Shown here piece after piece: positions 1 through 8,821 of a stretch of 64,000 nucleotides of DNA; the first letter of the stretch is position 1, and each line of letters starts with the position of its first letter. A program made the translations under genes and the position numbers. Source of the stretch: JBMYRH01 sp049602155 (lineage in GTDB: Bacteria > Myxococcota_A > UBA9042 > PHBI01 > JBMYRH01); the NCBI GenBank assembly GCA_049602155.1, contig JBMYRH010000008.1:62001-126000 (forward strand), read 5' to 3'. The notes under the pieces were generated by a model that saw only the letters and a list, made by a program, of their open reading frames with translations, was not told the origin of the DNA and made no database searches.

Positions 1-245
1 ACAGCGCCCCAGGACCCGATCGCAAGGCGAGTGATAGGCGCTTTCGTGCGTCACTCGAGGATGCGCTCACTGACTTGCCTACCGATCAACGGGAGGCTTT
101 CGTGATGCGTGAGTTCCAAGGTCTGAAATTTCGAGAGATCGGTGAAATCCTGGGGATCCCCGAGAACACCGTGAAGAGCCGGGTTCGTTATGCCCTGCAG
201 AGCCTCCGCGTCAGCCTACAGCGCTTTGGGGGGCAGGACGGATGA
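1..245 (+). CDS. ECF-type sigma-70 factor, C-terminal part (partial)
   Basis: The gene enters from the left edge and ends with TGA at 243-245. The readable frame contains a typical region 4 helix-turn-helix: a DLPxDQREAFVMRE segment, then FREIGEILGIPENTVKSRV, the -35 recognition helix motif of ECF sigma factors. It should direct RNA polymerase core to a dedicated set of promoters. The next gene on the same strand, 47 nt away, looks like a membrane anti-sigma factor, the usual arrangement for a sigma/anti-sigma pair. Region 2 lies outside the window, so the exact ECF group cannot be told. Confidence 0.9.
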   Translation, partial: SAPGPDRKASDRRFRASLEDALTDLPTDQREAFVMREFQGLKFREIGEILGIPENTVKSRVRYALQSLRVSLQRFGGQDG

Positions 246-292
246 GCTCGAGAAGATCGCCCCGAAACCTTTAAGAGGAGTATGATTCTCCC

Positions 293-1573
293 GTGACCAT
301 GACCCGACAAGAACTCGATGAGCGCCTCGTCGATTATCTCTTCGATGAACTCTCAGAGGAGGAGGCCAGCCGCTTCGAGGCTGCTGTCACCAGCTACCCT
401 GAGCTGCATGCAGAGGTCACGGCGCATCAACAGACCCGCCAAATTGCTGCTGAGCTGCCTCAGCGTGAGATGTCGGCGTCAGTGATGTCAGCGGTCATGC
501 GCGAGGCGCGCGATGCCGTCGTCACCGCGGNNNNNNNNNNNNNNNNNNNNNNNNNNNNNNNNNNNNNNNNNNNNNNNNNNNNNNNNNNNNNNNNNNNNNN
601 NNNNNNNNNNNNNNNNNNNNNNNNNNNGCAGAAGAAATCGGGCTGGCTGGAGTCCTTCTTTGGCATGCTGATGCAGCCAGCGATGGTCACCGTGATGCTG
701 GCTTTTGTTGTCGGCGGGACGAGCGTCTTTGTAGTCCAACAAGAGGCTGGGCCAGAGGAGAGCGCGGCGATGATGGCTGCCGCCCCCGATTCACCGCGCG
801 GGGACGAGAAGGCTGAGCTTGAGTTGGCTTCGACCTCAGTTGAGGCGGGTGAACGAACTGCCGCCCCAGCAGCTCCAGAGAAGCGGAAAGAGGCAGGCAG
901 TGTCACTGCATCAGTCGCGGTCGCAGACAAGGCGCCAGAGAAAGGCGAGCTTCGCCCGGTGAGCCCGGCGGTCTCTCGGCTGGTTGAGGTGGAGCCGCAG
1001 GTCGCCGAGGTGGCACAGGCACGCAGAACACCGACAAAGAAGCGCCGGACGAAGGCGAAGCGCGTGCCTCGAAGCAAAGACAAGGTGGCGCTTGGGAGCT
1101 CGTCACGGGCTGAGCCCGAGGTTGAAGTAGCAGCCGCAGTGAGGCCCAGTGCGGATAGTTTTGGTCTGCGGGGGGCACCACCGAGCCCATCAGCTGATGA
1201 CGCTGCACCAGCGCGTGAGCCGGTCAAAGTGCCGATGGCGCGGACCGCCGCAGAATCGGATGCGCCAGCGGCTGAGTCAGCTCCCGTGGACCGGTTACCG
1301 AAGCAGAGCGCCAGATCGCGTCCTCAACCCCAAGTGGCTGCTAAGTCCACGGCGAGCAAGGCGAAGGGAGATCCCCGCGCTCAAGGCAAGCGCCTCGTGA
1401 CAGAGTTTGAGCGGCACTTGAAGAAGGGTGACGCGGCGAAAGCAGCCAAGGTGCTGGACAAGCTGGCTAAGGTCCCAGGGTTCGAGTCTGCTGCGAAGCG
1501 CAAGCGAGGCGAACTGCGCTCCTGGATGAAGGCCCGCGCAGGAAAGCGCACCAAGAAGAACAAGGCCTACTAG
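293..1573 (+). CDS. Putative membrane anti-sigma factor with long Ala/Lys/Pro-rich extension (interrupted by assembly gap)
   Basis: The N-terminus (LDERLVDYLFDELSEEEASRFE) has the helical anti-sigma fold seen in zinc-finger-like anti-sigma proteins, though no HxxxCxxC is visible. One membrane segment (MLMQPAMVTVMLAFVVGGTS region) follows the gap. The rest is a low-complexity Ala/Pro/Lys/Glu-rich periplasmic stretch of about 250 residues, ending in a basic helical tail (EFERHLKKGDAAKAAKVLDKLAK) that recalls TPR or bacterial-scaffold segments. The start is GTG at 293, 12 nt after GAGGAG; ATG at 299 is the alternative. About 33 residues are unknown because of 97 Ns; both flanks read in the same frame. 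Its role as inhibitor of the preceding sigma factor is inferred from position and the N-terminal motif. Confidence 0.75.
   Translation: MTMTRQELDERLVDYLFDELSEEEASRFEAAVTSYPELHAEVTAHQQTRQIAAELPQREMSASVMSAVMREARDAVVTAXXXXXXXXXXXXXXXXXXXXXXXXXXXXXXXXXQKKSGWLESFFGMLMQPAMVTVMLAFVVGGTSVFVVQQEAGPEESAAMMAAAPDSPRGDEKAELELASTSVEAGERTAAPAAPEKRKEAGSVTASVAVADKAPEKGELRPVSPAVSRLVEVEPQVAEVAQARRTPTKKRRTKAKRVPRSKDKVALGSSSRAEPEVEVAAAVRPSADSFGLRGAPPSPSADDAAPAREPVKVPMARTAAESDAPAAESAPVDRLPKQSARSRPQPQVAAKSTASKAKGDPRAQGKRLVTEFERHLKKGDAAKAAKVLDKLAKVPGFESAAKRKRGELRSWMKARAGKRTKKNKAY
531..627. other. Assembly gap of 97 Ns
   Basis: A run of 97 ambiguous bases inside the anti-sigma gene. The coding frame is the same on both sides, so the gap length may be close to true. 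The missing part lies between the N-terminal anti-sigma domain and the membrane helix. Confidence 1.
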
Positions 1574-1587
1574 CGACAGCCAGGGCC

Positions 1588-2262
1588 CTAGACGCCTCGA
1601 ACGTCAGCACCCCAAATGTACTTATGGAGCTGTAAGTTGAGGCGCGCGGGTGCGTGGTCTTCAAGCATCCAGGCGGACAGATCGCTCGGCTGCAGTCCTG
1701 GGTGGACGGGGGAGAAGAGGATCGCGGCGACCTTGTCGGCGAGCGCGTGGATCTCGATGAATTCCAACGCCCACTCGTAGTCAGCCCTGTCGCACAGGAC
1801 GAACTTAATCTGGTCATGCGCGTTGAGCTGCTCAAGGTTCGGGTAATGGAAGTGCTGGCGCAGGAAGCGCTTACGACCTTGCTCTGAGGGATCTTTCTGG
1901 AGGGCGCCGGGGGTCTTGACGTCGACGACCTTGATGACGGCTGCCGGGATCTTGTCCAAGGGGAGGCTGCCGCCCGTCTCCACGATCACACGATGCTCAA
2001 GGTCGAGCAGGCGTTCCATGAGCTTGGGGAGGTCAGGTTGAAGGAGCGGCTCCCCACCTGTAAGGCAGACAGCATCGACTCCTTCGGCCACGACGCGCTC
2101 GACGACGTCGTCCAGGGTGACGTCGTTGCCTTCGTAGAATGCGTATTCAGTGTCACAATACGTGCACCGCAGGTTGCAGGCGGTGAAGCGCACAAATGTG
2201 CATGGAAGACCCGCGTCGAGGCCTTCTCCCTGAATACTTACGAATAGCTCGTTGAGCCGCAT
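1588..2262 (-). CDS. queE: 7-carboxy-7-deazaguanine synthase (radical SAM)
   Basis: QueE converts 6-carboxy-tetrahydropterin to 7-carboxy-7-deazaguanine, a step on the path to queuosine and other deazapurines. The protein has 224 residues and starts MRLNELFVSIQGEG, the family's substrate-side motif. It is followed by the radical-SAM cluster motif C29-x3-C33-x2-C36 (CNLRCTYC) and the SAM-binding CLTGGEPLLQ and VETGGS motifs. The ATG at 2262 is preferred over an upstream in-frame codon at 2304 because family members begin just before the QGEG motif. No other queuosine gene (queC, queD, queF) is in the window. The gene is divergent from the exported protein that starts at 2309. Confidence 0.95.
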   Translation of the reverse strand: MRLNELFVSIQGEGLDAGLPCTFVRFTACNLRCTYCDTEYAFYEGNDVTLDDVVERVVAEGVDAVCLTGGEPLLQPDLPKLMERLLDLEHRVIVETGGSLPLDKIPAAVIKVVDVKTPGALQKDPSEQGRKRFLRQHFHYPNLEQLNAHDQIKFVLCDRADYEWALEFIEIHALADKVAAILFSPVHPGLQPSDLSAWMLEDHAPARLNLQLHKYIWGADVRGV

Positions 2263-2308
2263 GGCGCTCCCATACTTGACCCGGGTGCGCTGAGCAAGGA
2301 TCAAGGAT

Positions 2309-3802
2309 GTGACCGATGGAGGTATTTTGAGGACGGTTCATCACAGCTTGCTCGGACTTTTGCTCCTCACGGTGCCCGCGGGGGGCCTTATGGCCGCCGA
2401 GCCCGAGGAGGCTCCTGCTGAGAAATCCAGCAGCCCGGAGGAAGACGCGAGAGGGGACGACGACGAGGAGACTCAGTCACTTGGGCGACCTGCGATGCCT
2501 GGTGTCGATATGGATCTGCTCTACCCCACAGAGGGGGTCGCTGGTCAGGCTCAGATGGGGACCTCCTTCAGCCAGATTGGCGAGGATTATTTTGTGGTCC
2601 TCAACCTGAGCATGGTGCTCGCGGGCTCAAACTGGTCCATCGCCCCCCGGGTCCCGCTGCGGCTCCGGGTGATTGATGAAGCGCCCATGAGTGATGAGAT
2701 CATCCGCTCTGAAGACTGGGACGAGGTCAGTGACTACCTTCGCCTTGTCGCCTTCGCCGAGTACCGCACGGATGATGACAGCTTCTATGTGAGGTTCGGT
2801 GAGTTCACCGGGGCCTCCGTGGGTCACAGCACGATGATCAGTCGTTACTACAACACCTTGGATATCGATCATCATCAGGCAGGGCTCGTGAGTCACCTCG
2901 ATCTTGGGATCGCGGGTGGCGAGGTCCTCCTCGACAACGTCTTCGACCCGGAGCTCGTCGTGGGGCGACCCTTCGTACGGCCTTTGAGCTGGCTAGACTC
3001 GCTTCCCGCGATGTTTAAAGGCTTGAAGCTCGGCGTGACGGTGGGGGCAGACTTCAAGGCCCCCGTCGCGCTGGAGAGAGAGGCCTCTGGGGGCTTGGTG
3101 TCTGATGAGACCCGATCCGCGGTGGTCTCAAGCGCGGATGCAATCCCGCTCCTAGGCTTCGATCTCGAGTTGCCAGTCTTGATGTTGGATTCCTTTCAGT
3201 TCGTGCCGTACTTCGACCTGAACGCGATCGACACCGAGGGGATCGGTATTCACTTCGGCACCTTTCTCACGTTTCGATTCTCCAGCCTTGCTGAGCTGCG
3301 CGTACGGGTCGAGTACCGACTCGCCGGGGCTGGCTATGACCCAGGCTATGTCAATTCGCACTACGAGAAAGAGCGCCTCTCCTACCGGAGCGGCATGACG
3401 AAGCTCTCATGGCTCCGGGAGAGCCTCGGGAAGTCTCGTACGGGGGTTCTGATTGAGTCGGAGTTGCGTTTGCTTGGCTTGATTCGCATCTTAGCGGTCT
3501 TCTCCCACGATGAGGGCAGCCCTGGGTTGCCGGCGTCCAATGACGTCGTCGCGCGGTTGCTCGTCCCGGACATTGGCCCAGTCTCGATCTCCGGGTTCTT
3601 CGCCAAGCTAGGCTTTGAAGAGGCGAGCGACATTGTGGACCCCGCAGGGGCCGTGGTCGTGGGCACTGTACGTTGGAGCATCACCGACTACTTCTACGTG
3701 GAAGGTCGCCTCACGAATGAGTGGTGGCTAGAGCCTGAGTCATCGACCTATGAGACGAGCTTGAACTTTGATGTTGGGGCGGGTTTTCAGCTCGATATAT
3801 GA
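2309..3802 (+). CDS. Exported beta-rich protein, probably outer-membrane or periplasmic, function unknown
   Basis: 497 residues from a GTG start preceded by AAGGA. A signal peptide (HHSLLGLLLLTVPAGGLMAA) leads into an acidic linker (EEDARGDDDEETQSL). The remainder is rich in alternating hydrophobic/polar strands (FVVLNLSMVLAG, LRLRVID, YFDLNAI, FLTFRFSSLAELRVRVEYRLAG) and ends in SLNFDVGAGFQLDI, which looks like a beta-barrel closing strand. I do not recognise a named family. The next gene starts inside the stop codon (ATGA overlap), so this protein and the downstream lipoprotein are probably translated together and may act together at the outer membrane. Confidence 0.7.
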   Translation: MTDGGILRTVHHSLLGLLLLTVPAGGLMAAEPEEAPAEKSSSPEEDARGDDDEETQSLGRPAMPGVDMDLLYPTEGVAGQAQMGTSFSQIGEDYFVVLNLSMVLAGSNWSIAPRVPLRLRVIDEAPMSDEIIRSEDWDEVSDYLRLVAFAEYRTDDDSFYVRFGEFTGASVGHSTMISRYYNTLDIDHHQAGLVSHLDLGIAGGEVLLDNVFDPELVVGRPFVRPLSWLDSLPAMFKGLKLGVTVGADFKAPVALEREASGGLVSDETRSAVVSSADAIPLLGFDLELPVLMLDSFQFVPYFDLNAIDTEGIGIHFGTFLTFRFSSLAELRVRVEYRLAGAGYDPGYVNSHYEKERLSYRSGMTKLSWLRESLGKSRTGVLIESELRLLGLIRILAVFSHDEGSPGLPASNDVVARLLVPDIGPVSISGFFAKLGFEEASDIVDPAGAVVVGTVRWSITDYFYVEGRLTNEWWLEPESSTYETSLNFDVGAGFQLDI

Positions 3803-4944
3803 AGCTTTCGCCCCGACCTCTCCTTGCCCTGAACGCCGCGTTTCTCCTCTTTGGCTGTCAGACCGCGCAAGACTCTGGCGCCTGGAGCCTTCCGGAGACG
3901 GGGGGCGACTTAGGAGCGTCATGTGATGTGATGAGCCCTTGCCAGTCACAGTGGCTCTGCCTGGATGGCTATTGCGTGGCGCGCGCGTGGCCCGAACACG
4001 AACCGTCAGCCCGAGCGGAGGAGCCCTTCGATGTTGACGGGGGAGTTTCAGACGAGGCGGCTCAAGACACCACGACCCCGACGGATACTTGGGGTGACGC
4101 GGGCCTGCGGGACGCCTCGGACATGGACTCTGAGAGCGATATTGGGGCAGCAGAGGCTCGAGACGTCGTCACGCCTAGGGACGTGTTCTCCGACGCTGTG
4201 GATGGTGATGACGCGATCGTTGAGGTGGCCGAGGACGCCTTGGAATGGGTCATGGACGTGGAGACCGTGACCGATGGTGTCCTATCAGAGGATGGCGTCG
4301 TCGAGGACGCGCTAAGTCCACCGGTGAGTGATGTGGGGCCGGTCGAGGTGAGCGACGGCGCGGACACTCAGGATGCTGCCGTGGAGGACAGTGGTGGCGG
4401 TGTCGTGATCCCTCCACCGAAGAAGGTCGTCTTCCTCGTGGCTGAGGACAGCTGGGAGCTCGGCGTGGCCGCTCCTACGCTGATCCCCGAACAGGGCCAG
4501 GGCTGGGTGACCCAGCTAGATGCTCCCTCCGAGGGGAGCTTATTGGGGATCCAGGTCATGATGGGGGAGCCTTTCGGTGCCTCGTCTTGTGGACTGTTCC
4601 GGGTGGCGCTCTGGTTCCCTTTCGGAGGGGGGGAGTTTAACGCGTATCCATCGTGGATCGCGGCGCAGCCGATCTCGATCACGTCGCATGATGAGCCCTA
4701 CGTGTGGCTCATCGATGAGCTGCCCAGCGTCCCGGAGGGGCCGTTTTTACTTGGGCTCATCGTCGATGACCCCTGTGAAGTGAATGTCCCGCGACCGGCC
4801 CTCTTGAGTGATACGAGCGAAGGGGAGGGGGGGACTTGGCTTTACTCAGTCGATGCGGGTGTCTCTGCCCTCGTCCCAGCTGACTTCTTTGGGGTGACTG
4901 GACGCTGGGTCCTGAGGGCGCTTATCGAGGTTGAGTTGGAGTGA
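3799..4944 (+). CDS. Asp-rich lipoprotein with C-terminal globular domain, unknown function
   Basis: 381 residues. The lipobox LLFGC follows a short basic, hydrophobic signal, so the protein is lipid-anchored. After a small Cys-containing segment (GASCDVMSPCQSQWLCLDGYC, which resembles the single Cys modules of Myxococcota lipoproteins) comes about 200 residues of Asp/Val/Ala-rich low-complexity linker (DVVTPRDVFSDAVDGDDA and similar). A folded C-terminal domain of about 170 residues follows (VVFLVAEDSWELGVAAPTLI onward). It overlaps the stop codon of the preceding gene by 4 nt. Its end overlaps the end of the convergent gene on the minus strand by 23 nt. No function is recognisable. Confidence 0.75.
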   Translation: MKLSPRPLLALNAAFLLFGCQTAQDSGAWSLPETGGDLGASCDVMSPCQSQWLCLDGYCVARAWPEHEPSARAEEPFDVDGGVSDEAAQDTTTPTDTWGDAGLRDASDMDSESDIGAAEARDVVTPRDVFSDAVDGDDAIVEVAEDALEWVMDVETVTDGVLSEDGVVEDALSPPVSDVGPVEVSDGADTQDAAVEDSGGGVVIPPPKKVVFLVAEDSWELGVAAPTLIPEQGQGWVTQLDAPSEGSLLGIQVMMGEPFGASSCGLFRVALWFPFGGGEFNAYPSWIAAQPISITSHDEPYVWLIDELPSVPEGPFLLGLIVDDPCEVNVPRPALLSDTSEGEGGTWLYSVDAGVSALVPADFFGVTGRWVLRALIEVELE

Positions 4945-5836
4945 GCTGAACTCCCCAACGTGACTCGATCCCTGTCTGGTCGATGGAGAGAGGCACCTGT
5001 GTCCGCAGGTCCGACAGGTATTGGCGCCTCGCCTTGGTGATACGGGCAGGGCAGAGTTCAGTTCGCAGCGCGGCTTGGGTGCGTGGGTCTTCCCAAGGGA
5101 GGTGAACCGCTGGTTGAGCGCCGCGGAGCCGGATTAAGGTCACCCCACGCTGGGTTGTGATTGGACCAGTGATGGCCCCCACAGTCAGGGCGGAGACAGG
5201 CTTGGAGATCGCACTCGCGGCACGCCGCAGACGACGGTGTGTGGCGCGTTGTGAGTCGCTTGGGTCATGAAAGAAGGTGTAGCGCTCGAAGCGCAGTCGG
5301 GGCTGCTCAGGGCGCCTGGAGTCGAAGATGTCACCAAATTCGCTGTCGCTGAGTCGCTCGGGCAGCTCTTGTTTGAGGCGACTCAGATATGCAAGTCCCT
5401 CAGCTCGGCACGATGCGGTCTCAGGGTGCTCACATGCGGCCCCCGAGCAACAGAGCCAGTCAATGGCGGAGACCTGCCATGCAGGCGGCATTTGGAACCG
5501 CCACAGCGCTGATTGATAGAGCCCTCTGCGTTGAGCCTCGGGGAAACGCTTACAAAGGTCGTTGGGCGAGAAGAGCGCCTCAAGAAGGGTGCGCGACGCG
5601 TCGGGTCTTGCCGCGACACTCGGACGGAGGTGGCGGGTCGCTTCGTCCCGCAACAATGCCTTGTCAATCGCGCGTCGCACGGCCTCTCGAACCGAACGTT
5701 CATCGGTAGCCCCTGAGAGCTCGGCGGTGACGTCGGCGACGGTCACCGTGGGGGCGGACGCCCGAGCATGCTGCGGTGCGCAGACCAGCAAAAGGAGGGC
5801 AGCTAGGGCACACACTGCCTGTCGTGTCCCCCTCAC
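4922..5836 (-). CDS. Exported parvulin-like (PpiC/SurA-like) protein, divergent
   Basis: A periplasmic protein of about 304 residues. A signal peptide (RQAVCALAALLLLVCAPQHARA) is followed by a helical region with IDKALLRDEATRHL, as in SurA-type chaperones. A C-terminal segment (VGAITGPITTQRGVTLIRLRG) matches the parvulin strand-turn-strand that normally reads GxxSGPVxTxxGYHIIKL. Several parvulin residues are not obvious, so prolyl isomerase activity is uncertain; it may only bind or chaperone exported proteins. I chose GTG at 5836 because it sits directly before the signal peptide; the open frame extends to 5932, which would overlap the J-domain gene. The J-domain protein lies upstream on the same strand. 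Confidence 0.7.
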   Translation of the reverse strand: MRGTRQAVCALAALLLLVCAPQHARASAPTVTVADVTAELSGATDERSVREAVRRAIDKALLRDEATRHLRPSVAARPDASRTLLEALFSPNDLCKRFPEAQRRGLYQSALWRFQMPPAWQVSAIDWLCCSGAACEHPETASCRAEGLAYLSRLKQELPERLSDSEFGDIFDSRRPEQPRLRFERYTFFHDPSDSQRATHRRLRRAASAISKPVSALTVGAITGPITTQRGVTLIRLRGAQPAVHLPWEDPRTQAALRTELCPARITKARRQYLSDLRTQVPLSIDQTGIESRWGVQLTPTQPR

Positions 5837-5892
5837 GAGACCCGCTAACGAGTCAACGTATGGAGGATGGCAACGGGAGCCGACAGTGATGG

Positions 5893-6717
5893 CTAGCGCT
5901 TCTTGGAGAACATCTTCGTGAGCTGGTCCCACAGGCTGCCACCTGAGCCCGAGGAAGAGCCCGTCTTCTTTTTCCGCTTGCCCTTGCCTGAGCGCATCTC
6001 AAGGAGGCGAATCTCACGCTTGGCCTCCACGAAGTTGGGTTTCAGCTGGAGGGCTTTATTGAGCGCCTCTTTGCAGGCCCCCTTTTTCCCAATCGCTTTG
6101 TAGTAGAGCGCCATCAGGTAATGGCTTTCGGGATCTTCTTGGTCGCAGCTCAGCGCCTTTGACCAGCAGCGCTTAGCCTCTTCGAGGCGCTGCTCTTCGT
6201 CCCGATCGGCTGTGTTTTGGTACACGGCCCAGCCGAGTTTTTGCCAGTGCTTAGGATCCTCAGGCTTGGCCTTGGCGGCCTCCATCAAGAACTTCTCTGC
6301 GTCTTGGTAAGAGCGCTTGTTGAGGAGCACTGTGCCTTTGTGGAAGGCGATCTTTGCGATCTCTTCCTGGCTCTTCACGCGCTTCTTGCCTCGGTCTCCG
6401 CCTTGCGTCACGCGGTCGGGCTGAAGCTCCCCCTTCACATACTTCGCCCGCAGCGCTTTGTCCGCGAGGACATCCTTGGCTTCGGTGGCGAACTTAAAGA
6501 CCTGCAGGGCTTTCTGACGATCTTCGTCGTCAAACTCTCCGCTGGACGAGATCTTGTCGGGGTGCAGCAACTTCGCCAATTTGAAGTAGTTGTCCTGCAC
6601 TTGCTTCGCGCCTGCAGAGTCGTCGAGACCCAGAACGCCGAAATAGTCCCCGCCTGTTGCGGCCTCGAACCGCTTTTCAAGCAGTGAACGTGTCTCCTCA
6701 ACCAACTCGCTGGCCAT
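5893..6717 (-). CDS. J-domain protein with TPR repeats
   Basis: 274 residues. The N-terminal J domain (residues about 23-95) has the essential HPD motif at 52-54 (LLHPDK), which stimulates the ATPase of an Hsp70 such as DnaK. Residues about 120-245 form TPR-like helix pairs (AFHKGTVLLNKRSYQDAEKF, PESHYLMALYYKAIGKKGACK) for binding clients or partners. The tail is basic (KGKRKKKTGSSSGSGG). There is no signal peptide, so it is cytoplasmic. It lacks the G/F and zinc domains of DnaJ and is therefore a specialised co-chaperone. J-TPR proteins of this kind are common in Myxococcota. It is on the same strand as the parvulin-like gene, about 56 nt upstream, and may be co-transcribed with it. Confidence 0.88.
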   Translation of the reverse strand: MASELVEETRSLLEKRFEAATGGDYFGVLGLDDSAGAKQVQDNYFKLAKLLHPDKISSSGEFDDEDRQKALQVFKFATEAKDVLADKALRAKYVKGELQPDRVTQGGDRGKKRVKSQEEIAKIAFHKGTVLLNKRSYQDAEKFLMEAAKAKPEDPKHWQKLGWAVYQNTADRDEEQRLEEAKRCWSKALSCDQEDPESHYLMALYYKAIGKKGACKEALNKALQLKPNFVEAKREIRLLEMRSGKGKRKKKTGSSSGSGGSLWDQLTKMFSKKR

Positions 6718-6865
6718 GACGTCCTTGTCCTTGCGCAGGCTTCCTCGTCTCTAGTGCCGAACTAGCGACTGAACATGCCGGACTGCGAAGGTTAGCAGTC
6801 CTGTCCGGGAGCCGCTAGCTTCGCACCTGTGGTTTCGAGACGGACGTCGTGCTACTTCAAGGGTC

Positions 6866-8821
6866 ATGGGTATTTACGAAGCAAGCCGACTTTCCACGAG
6901 AAGACCTTTGCTGGGCCTCGCAAGGGGCTGCATCGGGCTCGTGATGATCGTGGCCCTCTTTGGAGGGTGCACGGTTCAGCAAGGTGACTCGGGCGTGCTG
7001 CTTGATGAAATCGCCGTGGCGTCTCTTGGACCGACGCCTGTTTTGCCTGGGACGCGCTTGATGATCGAGGGCTCGGGCTTTGTACCCAACGTCGTCGCTC
7101 AGATGACCGTCACCTTTGAAGGTGTGGTGGAGGGCCGAGAGGTCGCCTTCTCCGTCTACCCGGATTGGGAGTCATCCAGCCTCATATCGATGTTGATCAG
7201 CGGAGATATTCAAGATGCACTCATGGGGACCAATCCGCAGATGCTGACGGCCAGCGCGGCCTTCGATGGCGCCTTGACCGTCCGTCGCGCGGCCACGGGT
7301 TCGGAGCCTGAGCGAGTCGTGAAGGCCTCGGGGGTGCGCATCCCCTTGGCGGCTATACTTGGCCCCACTCTCGACGCTGTGACGCCTCTCTCGGTGAGGG
7401 TAGGGGACATCATCGTCATCGAGGGGAGCGGCTTTCTCCATCCGTCCGAGGGCGTCTCGCTCGTGTCCTTTGAGGGGGAATTCGAGGCGCAATCTCCGCC
7501 GGCAGTGCTGCCCATCACGGGCTTGGTGATCCCAGCGAACGCGCCCGAGCCCATGCGGAGGAGTCGCTTAGAGCTACCCCTGACGCCTGACCTTTTTGGG
7601 GTCCGGTCGGGGACCTTCCGCGGGACAGTTCGGGTGCGTAATGAGCTATTCAGTGGCCTTGTCGCCACTTCTTCTGCCTTAGAGCTTTCCACGTTCACGG
7701 TCGCCGTGCCCGAGGTCACTTTGGTGACCCCAGTGGCTGCCTCACGCGGGCAACGGGTAGACGTCCATGGTCTTGGTCTTTTGCCGACAGACGGCTTCCT
7801 GGAGGCTGGGAGCCTCTTCGTGCTTGAGGGGGACTTCACGCCGAGTCGCGGGCCAGTCGAGTCCTGGGTGGGTGACAACGTCAGGGCGCTCTTCCCCGAC
7901 TTCCATGAAGGCAACACATTGGCTGGGGTCGTGCTCCGCGCGACCAAGGAGCAAGACGGTAGCTTGGGGGGCTTTGGCTTCATCCCCGGGCGCTTTGACG
8001 GCGTCATGACCCCGATCGTCTTCTTTGGCAAGGAGTCCATCGTGGGGCTCGGGCGCACCCTGGTTTTCGATGTCCTGCCGCCGCGTCAGATGATCTACTT
8101 GAAGTTCCTGCCGGCTTTTGAGGATGCACTCGTGCGGTTTGGTCTCTCCGTGGAACGTCGCGCGATCGAAGAGCGCATCCTTGAGGTCCTGGTGCGTGAT
8201 TACGAGGGGATCAACATCGGCTTCAGCAACAGCCCGCCTGAGGGCTACGTCGAGTACGGGATCGTAGAGATAGGTGGCTCTGACCCGAACGGCTCTGGGC
8301 TCTTCGGGTTGGACAATACCGCCGGTAAAGACGTGGGTAATGAGCGGTTCGATGACGTGATTGGGGGCTTCAACGCTGACACACGTGCCCAGGGCTACGC
8401 GGCGTACGGAGGGATCTTCGCGTCGGAGCTGCTCAACCTCTCCCCGACCTTGTCAGACTCGCCGCTGAGCTCACCGCGGTTTGATGACATCTTCGCTGAC
8501 TTTGTCCCAGAGCTTGGGGGGATCGCGGCGGGGGCTGGTGAGATGGCCTCTGAGGGGGAGCGCAGCACCGCATTAAAGGCTGCTACGACCATCTTGGGGA
8601 ACCTCATTGGCAACACGGTGGCGCACGAGATCGGTCACAGCCTTGGCCTCTCCGCGGAGGCCGGAGAGTTTCATAACCTCGGGGACTCTGGGCCCTACTT
8701 GATGGACGCCGGGGTCTATCGACCATTCGAAGAGCGCGCCGAGATCGACGGCTACATGCCAGCGATCTTCTCTCCGGCCAACAAGGAGTACCTCGAGCTG
8801 GTGCTCCCGATCGTCTTATGA
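6866..8821 (+). CDS. Lipoprotein with IPT/TIG-like domains and C-terminal zinc metalloprotease motif
   Basis: 651 residues. The signal ends in a lipobox (LFGGC), so it is probably anchored in the outer membrane. Three Ig-like IPT/TIG repeats are visible, each starting with a phrase like PVLPGTRLMIEGSGF, PLSVRVGDIIVIEGSGFL and PVAASRGQRVDVHGLGLL. The C-terminal part carries HEIGHSLGL at about 587-595, followed by a further His (EFHNLGD): the HExxHxxGxxxxxxH-type zinc site of metzincin-like peptidases, with a LMDAG turn resembling a Met-turn. It probably cleaves extracellular or envelope proteins; the substrate is unknown. The following DUF192 gene overlaps its stop codon (ATGA), suggesting co-translation. 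Confidence 0.82.
   Translation: MGIYEASRLSTRRPLLGLARGCIGLVMIVALFGGCTVQQGDSGVLLDEIAVASLGPTPVLPGTRLMIEGSGFVPNVVAQMTVTFEGVVEGREVAFSVYPDWESSSLISMLISGDIQDALMGTNPQMLTASAAFDGALTVRRAATGSEPERVVKASGVRIPLAAILGPTLDAVTPLSVRVGDIIVIEGSGFLHPSEGVSLVSFEGEFEAQSPPAVLPITGLVIPANAPEPMRRSRLELPLTPDLFGVRSGTFRGTVRVRNELFSGLVATSSALELSTFTVAVPEVTLVTPVAASRGQRVDVHGLGLLPTDGFLEAGSLFVLEGDFTPSRGPVESWVGDNVRALFPDFHEGNTLAGVVLRATKEQDGSLGGFGFIPGRFDGVMTPIVFFGKESIVGLGRTLVFDVLPPRQMIYLKFLPAFEDALVRFGLSVERRAIEERILEVLVRDYEGINIGFSNSPPEGYVEYGIVEIGGSDPNGSGLFGLDNTAGKDVGNERFDDVIGGFNADTRAQGYAAYGGIFASELLNLSPTLSDSPLSSPRFDDIFADFVPELGGIAAGAGEMASEGERSTALKAATTILGNLIGNTVAHEIGHSLGLSAEAGEFHNLGDSGPYLMDAGVYRPFEERAEIDGYMPAIFSPANKEYLELVLPIVL

Noticed and set aside
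460..1227. 255-residue minus-strand frame across the assembly gap
   Set aside because: It lies opposite the anti-sigma gene and spans Ns; no motif or start site supports it.
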